Of a stretch of DNA of 64,000 nucleotides, positions 7,545-14,271 are shown in pieces. Each line of letters starts with the position of its first letter. Position 1 is the stretch's first letter. The stretch is from Acetobacter sp. 46_36 (GTDB taxonomy: Bacteria; Pseudomonadota; Alphaproteobacteria; RF32; CAG-239). The stretch spans positions 518 to 64,517 of the forward strand of contig MNTT01000016.1 in assembly GCA_001917135.1 (NCBI GenBank). Reading direction: 5' to 3'. A model generated the notes under the pieces. That model did no database searches and was not told the DNA's origin. It was given only the letters and a program-made list of their open reading frames with translations. The translations under genes and the position numbers were made by a program.

Positions 7545-8734
7545 CAGCGGTCCTCCTTCAGATAAGGGGAATTGATTTTTTGCAAATGTTGCAGCAAGCG
7601 GGCATAAGCGCCCGGAACATGTTTTTTCAGCCAGGCGAAGACAAGGCGGCGCGGTTCCTGTATGTTCAGGCGGGAGGTAAAGGTGCGCATTTTTAAGAAC
7701 GGGGCGTGATATTTGCCAAGCAGGGTCAACGGATAGCAGTTTTTGTCGTTCAGCGGCAGCCAGGAGAGTTTTTCGTAGGGAATGTAGGCGGCAGATGTAA
7801 AGCCGAGGCCGGCAAAATAGGCGGTGAAGGGAACTTCATAATGCGCGGCGACGGTCAGGCCGTCTTTTTCGGGGCGGACGGCGTTAAGATAGGCGGCGAA
7901 TTCCGAAGTGTTGTATACTTGCGGCGCAATAATGAGGAAGTAGCTTTGCAGATGGTAAATTCCGTCAGCATTGGCAGTGATGCCGAAAATATCGGCGCCG
8001 GCAGTTTGGGACGCTTGCAGGACGGGGCGCAGCGAGGGAGCAACGAGCAGGGAGGAATCGTTGGCGAGGATTAAGAGGGGGGCAGTGGCTTGGGGGGCGG
8101 TTGAGCCAGCTTGGACGGAGGAGGGTGGTTGGGGGGCAGACGCGGTATGAGGCACCGGGGCAGAGGAGGAAAGGGAGGCTGCGGCGGCTGTATCGGATGC
8201 GGGGGCTGGTACTATGGCGGCGCGAGGGGGAATACCGGAGGCTGCGGCGGTTATATCGGATGCGGGGGCTGGTACTATGGCGGCGCGAGAGGGAATACCG
8301 GAGGCAGCGGCTGGCCGGGAGGGGAGGGCGTTTTGCCGTTTCAGCCACGCAAAACCGCGTTTGTACGAGCCCCAGTCATATTCGCCGTGGCGGCGGGCTA
8401 TCAGGTGATTGACATACGGACGGAGTTTGGCGATTTCGCTTTCGGGTATCGGATTGTCGGTTACATAGACGATATTGGGTGCGATTTCCTTTAAGGCGCG
8501 CAGATAGTCAATGACATAATCGGAAACGGTGCCGTCGGCAGAATAGGCGGCAAACACCGCGCAGTTCTTTCCGGCGGCGAGGGGGGACAGGGTTTGTTCA
8601 ACGTCTGCGGGGGCTGAGGCTGCGCTGCGGGCGGCAGGCGCCTTACGGTTGCCTGCGTACAGCGTAAGGACGGCGAGCATGAGCGCAATTGCGGCGATGG
8701 CGAGAACGGCGATATGAACCGGACGGCGGCGCAT
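7544..8734 (-). CDS. RgpF-like polysaccharide biosynthesis protein, copy 1
   Basis: 396 aa, paralogous to the gene downstream. An N-terminal membrane anchor (residues ~6-24) is followed by the same RgpF-type blocks: CAVFAAYSADGTVSDYVIDYL, VYVTDNPIPE, RHGEYDWGSYKRGFAWLK and LLILANDSSLL, then CYPLTLLGKYHAPFLKMRTF. An insertion of about 80 residues between AWLKRQNALP and LLILANDSS is made of the 63-bp minisatellite plus Pro/Ser-rich sequence; the paralog has only a few residues there. Start 8,734 was chosen for AGGAG six bases upstream and because the frame further upstream crosses the lpxA terminator. Confidence 0.75.
   Translation of the reverse strand: MRRRPVHIAVLAIAAIALMLAVLTLYAGNRKAPAARSAASAPADVEQTLSPLAAGKNCAVFAAYSADGTVSDYVIDYLRALKEIAPNIVYVTDNPIPESEIAKLRPYVNHLIARRHGEYDWGSYKRGFAWLKRQNALPSRPAAASGIPSRAAIVPAPASDITAAASGIPPRAAIVPAPASDTAAAASLSSSAPVPHTASAPQPPSSVQAGSTAPQATAPLLILANDSSLLVAPSLRPVLQASQTAGADIFGITANADGIYHLQSYFLIIAPQVYNTSEFAAYLNAVRPEKDGLTVAAHYEVPFTAYFAGLGFTSAAYIPYEKLSWLPLNDKNCYPLTLLGKYHAPFLKMRTFTSRLNIQEPRRLVFAWLKKHVPGAYARLLQHLQKINSPYLKEDR
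8180..8318. repeat. 63-bp minisatellite inside the RgpF-like gene
   Basis: Two and a part units with a 63-bp period, near-identical to the 60-bp units at 6,271-6,420. They lie in frame inside the minus-strand gene and are also open on the plus strand. Confidence 0.9.
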
Positions 8735-8750
8735 GGTTGTCTCCTTTAAA

Positions 8751-8787
8751 AAAAATCCCCGAAAGCTCCGGTGGAGCTTACGAGGGA
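8751..8787 (-). terminator. Terminator between lpxA and the RgpF-like genes
   Basis: On the minus strand CCCTCGTAAGCTCC, ACC, GGAGCTTTCGGGG and a run of eight Ts, 20-55 bases after the lpxA stop. Confidence 0.8.
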
Positions 8788-8807
8788 TATTATAGCGCGG
8801 GAAAAAA

Positions 8808-9629
8808 TTATTCCGCAACCAAAACCTGACGGCGGCTGTGCATAGCTTCTTCAATAAAGGCAATCTGCTCTTCCACCATCGGGTTGCCGGCAAATTTTTC
8901 TTTGGCTTTTTGAACGCGCTCTTCAAACGTGCCGTCAATGGATTTGAAAATATACATATAAGCGCGGGTAACGGATTTGATGGTATGTTCGTCGCAGCCG
9001 CTGCGTTTGAGGCCGATGACGTTCAGGCCGCGCAGTTTGCCGCGGTCGCCGGTTACCATCGCGAACGGGATGACGTCGCGCCCGATGCCGGTCATGCCGC
9101 CTATCATCGCCTTGCGCCCGATACGGCAGAACTGGTGAACCGCCGAGTTGCCGCCGAGGATGACGCCGTCGCCCAGACGGACGTGCCCGCCGATGACCGC
9201 ATTGTTGGTCATGATGACATTGTCGCCGACGACGCAGTCGTGCGCAATGTGCGAGTTAACCATAAACATGCCGTTGCTGCCGACGCGGGTGGTCAGTTTT
9301 TCCGGTTCTTCACCCGCAATCGGGGTCTGGCCTTTTGGGGTGCCGGCGTGCATGGTTACGTTTTCGCGGATGACGTTGTGCGAACCGATTATCAGCCGCG
9401 CGCCGGGCTGGAATTCGTTGCCGTGATCCTGCGGGCCGCCGCCGAGGCAGGCGCCGGGGAAAATGACATTGCCTTCGCCGAGGGTGGTGTCGCCCAAGAC
9501 GGTTACGCGGGCGATGAGCTTGTTTCCGGCAGCGATTTTGGCTTGGCCTGAAATATAGCAGAAGGGGCCGATTTCGGCAGACGGGTCGATTTGGGCGCCG
9601 GTTTCAACCACAGCGGAAGGGTGTATCAT
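8808..9629 (-). CDS. lpxA: UDP-N-acetylglucosamine acyltransferase LpxA
   Basis: 273 aa, the usual length. It catalyses the first step of lipid A synthesis, moving an R-3-hydroxyacyl chain from ACP to UDP-GlcNAc in the cytoplasm. The N-terminal two thirds is the left-handed beta helix of hexapeptide repeats (IHPSAVVETGAQIDPSAEIG onward). The catalytic-type His is in NVTMHAGTPKG, with NSHIAHDCVVGDNV and GGNSAVHQFCRIG downstream. The C-terminal helices are in KRSGCDEHTIKSVTRAY. GGAGAAAAAAG places the start at 9,629; the 33 upstream codons are not homologous. In many relatives lpxA lies with lpxD, fabZ and lpxB; here it stands alone after gltX. Confidence 0.95.
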   Translation of the reverse strand: MIHPSAVVETGAQIDPSAEIGPFCYISGQAKIAAGNKLIARVTVLGDTTLGEGNVIFPGACLGGGPQDHGNEFQPGARLIIGSHNVIRENVTMHAGTPKGQTPIAGEEPEKLTTRVGSNGMFMVNSHIAHDCVVGDNVIMTNNAVIGGHVRLGDGVILGGNSAVHQFCRIGRKAMIGGMTGIGRDVIPFAMVTGDRGKLRGLNVIGLKRSGCDEHTIKSVTRAYMYIFKSIDGTFEERVQKAKEKFAGNPMVEEQIAFIEEAMHSRRQVLVAE

Positions 9630-9978
9630 CTTTTTTCTCCATAAAAAATTGCAACTGTCAGGAAGGGTAACAGAAAGCAGGGCAGATGTAAAGCGGAAAT
9701 TTCGGCGGCGGGCAGAGCGGGCGGTCACAAAATATTACGGATTGTTGCCGGGAGAGATGGGCGGCGGGATACGGAGCGGGAAACCGGGAATGAGGTGCGG
9801 CGGAATACGGGACGAGGAACCGGGACGGGAGGAGAGAATGGCAGAGCATGGTTTGCCCGATGCAGAACAGGGGCGGGAGACTGAGACGGGAAAACAAAAA
9901 GCCCGCACAGCAGCAGAACCGGCAGGGAACAGTGCCGGGCAGCCGGCGGGGCTGTTGTCGGGCTTTGAGGTAGCGTGC
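9630..9978. other. Gap between gltX and lpxA
   Basis: Contains a purine-rich repetitive stretch (GGGATACGGAGCGGGAAACC-type units, about 9,760-9,840) and the gltX terminator. No gene seen. Confidence 0.6.
9895..9965 (-). terminator. Probable terminator of gltX
   Basis: A long inverted repeat: on the minus strand AAAGCCCG opens and CGGGCTTTTTG closes, with a second stem (GCCGG.../CCGGC) inside. It begins shortly after the gltX stop. Confidence 0.6.
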
Positions 9979-11406
9979 CTAGAGTGCCAGTTTTATGCGG
10001 CGCAGGGTTTCTTCCCTGCCCAGAACCGCGGCAATTTCGCTGGCGCCGCCGGGGGTTGTTTCCAGCCCGGTCAGGGCGATGCGTACCGGATACAGAACCT
10101 GTCCGTTTTTCAGCCCGTTGGCGGCGGCGACCGCTTTCAGGCATTCAAACAGGCTCTCGTTATTCCAGCCGTCCGCACTCAGGCTTTCCAGTGCCGGGAG
10201 CGCGAGCTGCAGCGATTTTTTGGCGATTTCAGGGTCGGTCTTCATCTTCTTGTTGTTAAACAGTTCTTCGCCGTAAGCGGGCAGGGTTTCAATGAAGCCG
10301 GCGGTTTCGGCGATGTCATTCAGAGTTTCGACACGCGGCTGAAGGACTTTGGACAGCTCTTCGCGGTTGATGCTGCGGGTGATGAATTTGTCATATTCTT
10401 TACAGGCGAGGGCGTGGAATTCCGCAAACGGCAGGGCACGGATATAGCAGCCGTTCATCCAGCGCAGTTTAGCGATGTCAAAAATCGCCGGGGATTTGTT
10501 CAGCCGTTCGGCGTCAAATACCTGTTCCAGCTCGGCGAGCGAAAAGATTTCCTGTTCGGTGCCGGGGTTCCAGCCCAAGAGCGCAATATAATTCAGAATC
10601 GCAGCGGGCAGGTAGCCTTTGGCGACCAAATCCTGAAACGACGCATCGCCGTTGCGCTTGGAGAGTTTGTGCTGCGCGTCTTTCATCACCTGCGCGACGT
10701 GAACGTAAATCGGCGGCGTCCAGCCGAACGCTTCGTAAATCAGGTTATATTTCGGGGTGGATGAAATATATTCGTTGCCGCGGACGACGTGGGTAATCGC
10801 CATCAGATGGTCATCAATGACGTTGGCGAAGTTATAAGTCGGGAAGCCGTCGGACTTCAGCAATACGCCTTCGTCCAGTTCGTCATAGTCGATTTCAATA
10901 TCGCCGTAAACGACGTCGTGGAACATTGCCTTGCCTTTGCGGTTGATGTTCTGGCGGACGACATAGGGTTCGCCGGCGGCAACACGGGCTTTGGCCTCTT
11001 CCAGCGGAATGCGCTTGCAGGGGTCTTTGAACTTGGCGCCGAGGACGGTTTCTTCTTCGTCGTCATCGTGTTCGGTCTTGGCGCAGAAGCAATAATGCGC
11101 GCCGCCGAGTTCCACCAGCTTGTGTGCGTATTCCTGATACAGCGGCAGGCGTTCGGACTGGATATACGGACCGTATTCGCCGCCGATGTCCGGGCCTTCG
11201 TCCCAGTTCATGCCGACGGTCTTGAGCGTGTTGTATATGATTTCGGTTGCGCCTTCGACATAGCGTTTCTGGTCGGTGTCTTCAATGCGCAAAATAAAAC
11301 TGCCGCCGGAAGATTTGGCGATAAGGTATTCATATAACGCGGTTCTCAGGTTGCCGATGTGCATATAGCCGGTCGGGCTCGGGGCAAAGCGGGTTCTTGC
11401 TTTCAT
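9979..11406 (-). CDS. gltX: Glutamyl-tRNA synthetase
   Basis: 475 aa, full length. It charges tRNA-Glu (and possibly tRNA-Gln, to be amidated later) with glutamate. The class I signatures are present: HIGN within APSPTGYMHIGN (residues 8-19), and KLSKR as the KMSKS-type loop in QHKLSKRNGD. A Cys-His insertion (HYCFCAKTEHDD) lies where many GltX proteins bind zinc. The anticodon-binding C-terminal half ends LKNGQVLYPVRIALTG... . The start ATG 11,406 is at the conserved KARTRFAPSPTG. Only one gltX is in the window; whether it is discriminating cannot be told. Confidence 0.97.
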   Translation of the reverse strand: MKARTRFAPSPTGYMHIGNLRTALYEYLIAKSSGGSFILRIEDTDQKRYVEGATEIIYNTLKTVGMNWDEGPDIGGEYGPYIQSERLPLYQEYAHKLVELGGAHYCFCAKTEHDDDEEETVLGAKFKDPCKRIPLEEAKARVAAGEPYVVRQNINRKGKAMFHDVVYGDIEIDYDELDEGVLLKSDGFPTYNFANVIDDHLMAITHVVRGNEYISSTPKYNLIYEAFGWTPPIYVHVAQVMKDAQHKLSKRNGDASFQDLVAKGYLPAAILNYIALLGWNPGTEQEIFSLAELEQVFDAERLNKSPAIFDIAKLRWMNGCYIRALPFAEFHALACKEYDKFITRSINREELSKVLQPRVETLNDIAETAGFIETLPAYGEELFNNKKMKTDPEIAKKSLQLALPALESLSADGWNNESLFECLKAVAAANGLKNGQVLYPVRIALTGLETTPGGASEIAAVLGREETLRRIKLAL

Positions 11407-11610
11407 TGTGGTAAAACTCCTTTAAGTGTATTTGGAAAGGCGCGTCCTGCCAGCGGGCGCGGCGCATTTATGACAGGTGTAGCGCAGGGGCGGAAGAAAA
11501 TCAAGCATTTTTTTGCGGCGGGGGACAGAGGCGGCGGAGGGGGAGAGTGGAAGAGAGTGGATATTGGAGGCAGCAGCGCATAGAACGCGTGCAGGCAATA
11601 GACAAAATAT

Positions 11611-11639
11611 TTGACATTCCCGGCGGGCGGTGTTATGGT
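11611..11639 (+). promoter_or_regulatory. Candidate sigma-70 promoter
   Basis: TTGACA (11,611-11,616), a 17-base spacer, TATGGT (11,634-11,639), 45 bases before the gene at 11,685. The rest of the 11,407-11,684 gap shows nothing. Confidence 0.5.
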
Positions 11640-11684
11640 GGCGGCAATTAGCAATTATTATTCACATTATTAAATCTTAGAGTT

Positions 11685-12668
11685 ATGAACAAGTTTAGCT
11701 GTTATCTGCTTTCGTGGAAAGCTGCTGTATTGCGGAAATTTACGCCGCGGGTTGTTATTGAACGGTATTGTCTGAAATCTGCCCCTAATGCGGCTCTGTA
11801 CCTTCCGGGGAAGGAAGCCGAACTTCGGGTTATCGACAGTGTCGAACCGGGGTATAAACAATGGCAGTTTTTGAAAGACCGGGTCTGGAGCGCCGATACA
11901 CGTCAGGAGCTTTACAAACGCGGGCTGTGGGGTGCGCTCGGCGTGCAAAACCGCTGGGAGTTTGAATATCTGCTGAAACATACGCAGCCGGTCGCCTATC
12001 TTAACGGGCCGGGCAGCGATTTTCGGCGGACGGCATCGTTTGAGCCGATTATTGAAGCGCTGCGGAAAAATGCGCTCTGGGTTATGCTGATGGCCCGCGA
12101 ATATTCGCAGATTGCCGAGAATTTGGGGGCGGCGGTGCTGGAACACGAACTGCCGAAGAATGTTTATGAAACGATGACCGACGTCCTGACGCGGAAAATT
12201 CCCGGACAGGCGGCTGCTTTTGTGGCGCGTTTGGAGCCGCAATCGCCGTATTTTGAATATGGCTTTGTGGAAATCTGGCGTGCCGGAGGCAATCTGGCGC
12301 CGCTGATGAAGGCGCTCTTTTCCGGCAGGGACGATTTGTACCAGATTGTGAAAACGCGGTCGGCGGCAAAGCCCGAGCTTAATGTGCTGAGTGCCGTGTT
12401 TCAGTATCTGCTGAAACAGCTGCAGAATGCGGGACATACCGGGCGCTGGGAACGGGAATTCCAAGACTGGCTTGGTATTTTGGAAACGTATGCCCAAAGT
12501 CCGGAGAGCCGTCTGACATGGCTGCTGCGGTTGCGGCGAGGTTTGAGTCAGGGGCGGTATCCGGAACTGTATGACGACGTAACGCGGCTGACGGAAACCT
12601 ACGCGCCGAATCTGCTTAATCTGGCAAACCGGATGATTGCAATGTGGGAAGGGCAGGACTGGCCCTGA
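11685..12668 (+). CDS. Protein of unknown function (helical)
   Basis: 327 aa, soluble, rich in Leu, Ala and Arg, and predicted by eye to be mostly helical. No signal peptide, membrane segment or catalytic motif is recognised. Segments such as RQELYKRGLWGALGVQNRWEFEYLLKH and WLGILETYAQSPESRLTWLLRLRRGL suggest a repeat of helix pairs, but no family is assigned. It has its own promoter-like sequence and is followed by a tandem repeat and a bidirectional terminator, so it is probably monocistronic. The 4-codon overlap-free frame and normal codon use support a real gene. Confidence 0.7.
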   Translation: MNKFSCYLLSWKAAVLRKFTPRVVIERYCLKSAPNAALYLPGKEAELRVIDSVEPGYKQWQFLKDRVWSADTRQELYKRGLWGALGVQNRWEFEYLLKHTQPVAYLNGPGSDFRRTASFEPIIEALRKNALWVMLMAREYSQIAENLGAAVLEHELPKNVYETMTDVLTRKIPGQAAAFVARLEPQSPYFEYGFVEIWRAGGNLAPLMKALFSGRDDLYQIVKTRSAAKPELNVLSAVFQYLLKQLQNAGHTGRWEREFQDWLGILETYAQSPESRLTWLLRLRRGLSQGRYPELYDDVTRLTETYAPNLLNLANRMIAMWEGQDWP

Positions 12669-12686
12669 CGCAACAATGAGCGGAAG

Positions 12687-12820
12687 CGGGCAGAACGTTC
12701 AAGCTGCGGTATTGCGGCAGCATGCAGAACATTCGAGCTGCGGTGTTGCGACAGCGGGCAGAACATTCCTGTTTCGGTGTTGTGGCAGCGAGCAAGACAT
12801 TCCTGTTCCGGTGTTGCGGA
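12687..12820 (+). repeat. Tandem repeat of about 33 bp, four units
   Basis: Units like GGGCAGAACATTCGAGCTGCGG TGTTGCGGCA in mildly diverged form directly after the gene at 11,685. Confidence 0.8.
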
Positions 12821-12883
12821 GGCAAATGAGCCGGGTGGCTTTGAAGCCGTACGGTAACGGGCGGCGCGGCGAAACGGCAAATT

Positions 12884-12913
12884 AAAAGGGAGGCTTTGTG
12901 CGCCTCCCTTTTT
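12884..12913. terminator. Bidirectional terminator
   Basis: A perfect 11-bp stem AAAAGGGAGGC/GCCTCCCTTTT with a 7-base loop, A-rich before and T-rich after. It separates the convergent genes at 11,685 and 12,952. Confidence 0.85.
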
Positions 12914-12951
12914 GCTGTCCGGAACATCAGCCGACAGTCGGAATTTTATAC

Positions 12952-13899
12952 TCAGAGCAGGGCAAGCGCCAGATACAGCAGCCCGACGGTACCCATAAAC
13001 AAAAAGTACCAGCAGCTCAGGTTGAGGGCGCGCTCTTCGTGCTCGTCGTCGTTATAACGGGCGGGGCCGTAATTGTTCTTTTCGGCATCGCCGCGGTAAA
13101 ACAGCGTCATAATCAGGAACTTCAGCCCGTAAAAACCGACGCCGTACAGGATTGTAACAAAGCAGATGCTCAGCAGCATAATCGTATAGGCAAAGTCGGT
13201 ATTGGCGAGCGAGGCGACGGTCAGGTTTATCATGCTCAGGACGACGACGCCCATAAACACCGGTTCGAGATAATTGCGCCAGGCGAGGCGGTTCAGGTCG
13301 TGCATACGGCGGATGAGCAGCGAGCCGACAGGGAACAGCGGCAGCAGGATGACGAGGTAGAACAGGGTTTCCGCCGCGAGGATGTAATTTTCAATTTTGG
13401 GGAGAGAGTAGCCCATGTCATTGGCGGCGCGCAGAAAACGCGGCGACAGGATATAGCTGCATTTGAGCTGAATGATGACCGTCAGCACGCTGTTGACGAG
13501 CAGGAACGTCCAGAGCTCGAAACGCGACGAGCGGCCGCGCAGGGTGAAGGTCTTTTTCCAGCCGTCGAGCCAGATGCGCAGAAGGTTGTCGGGCGACAAA
13601 ATCGGCTTGCGGGCGCGTTCGTGGGCTTTTGAGGTGCCGGAAGAAACGGCGGACTGAGCCGGAGAAGAGGCGGTCAGCGGCGCTTGCGGTTTAGCGGGCG
13701 TTGCGGCTGTTTGAGAGGCAGCAGAGGCTTGAGCCGCGGCTTTTGGGGCAGCGTCGCGCGCTTTTTTGACGGCGGGGCGGGCTGCGGTCTGAGATTCGGC
13801 GGCCTTTTTGCCGGTGCGCCGGGCCGGGGCGTCTGACCGGACGCCGGAGAGTGCAGTTTTTGAAGTACGTTGTTTTTTTGCGGCGGATTTGGGAGCCAT
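12952..13899 (-). CDS. DUF805 family membrane protein with Ala/Lys-rich N-terminus
   Basis: 315 aa. Residues 1-105 are low-complexity Ala/Lys/Pro/Ser (MAPKSAAKKQRTSK...), a histone-H1-like tail. Residues ~110-315 are a DUF805-type membrane domain with five or so transmembrane segments: the entry GRSSRFELWTFLLVNSVL and RRMHDLNRLAWRN, then a C-terminal pair. DUF805 function is not established. Start 13,899 was chosen because GCAGGAGAAAACATT precedes it; an in-frame ATG at 14,163 would add an unconserved basic stretch and overlap the uvrA leader. The basic tail may bind nucleic acid or be a product of repeat growth. Confidence 0.75.
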   Translation of the reverse strand: MAPKSAAKKQRTSKTALSGVRSDAPARRTGKKAAESQTAARPAVKKARDAAPKAAAQASAASQTAATPAKPQAPLTASSPAQSAVSSGTSKAHERARKPILSPDNLLRIWLDGWKKTFTLRGRSSRFELWTFLLVNSVLTVIIQLKCSYILSPRFLRAANDMGYSLPKIENYILAAETLFYLVILLPLFPVGSLLIRRMHDLNRLAWRNYLEPVFMGVVVLSMINLTVASLANTDFAYTIMLLSICFVTILYGVGFYGLKFLIMTLFYRGDAEKNNYGPARYNDDEHEERALNLSCWYFLFMGTVGLLYLALALL

Positions 13900-14271
13900 A
13901 ATGTTTTCTCCTGCAATTGATTTGCATTCAGAATAGCGGGGCCGGGTTAATATTTGGTAAAGGCCGGGAAGGGAAAGGCGTCTTAAAGTTTTAACATATA
14001 GCTTAAAAAAGTGCTTGCAAAAAGAACAAAAGTGGTATATCAAGATTTTTCGGAGCGGGGAGCGCGGGATTGTCCGGCATGGGCGAACCGAGGAAAGAAA
14101 AGGCCGGAAACCGGCAGCGGCGAACCGGCGCGGGCGCGCAGGGGCTGCCGAAACGGAGGACACCGGGGTGGGTGGCCGGCAGCGGCAAACCGGCGCGGGT
14201 GCGCAGGGGCTGCCGAAACAAGGTGCGCAGGCATCAGGCAGCGGCAGGCATCAGGCATTAGAGAGGGAACG
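13900..14271. other. Divergent gap upstream of uvrA
   Basis: Holds a two-unit 73-bp direct repeat (from 14,101 and 14,174, sharing CCGGCAGCGGCAAACCGGCG-type sequence through GGGGCTGCCGAAAC). A weak promoter-like pair TTGCAA (14,015) and TATATC (14,036) is present with a short 15-base spacer. No LexA-type operator was recognised. Confidence 0.5.
14101..14220 (+). repeat. 73-bp direct repeat upstream of uvrA
   Basis: Two copies share about 47 bases (GGCCGG...CGGCGCGGG...GGGGCTGCCGAAAC); the second lacks a few bases. Confidence 0.8.
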
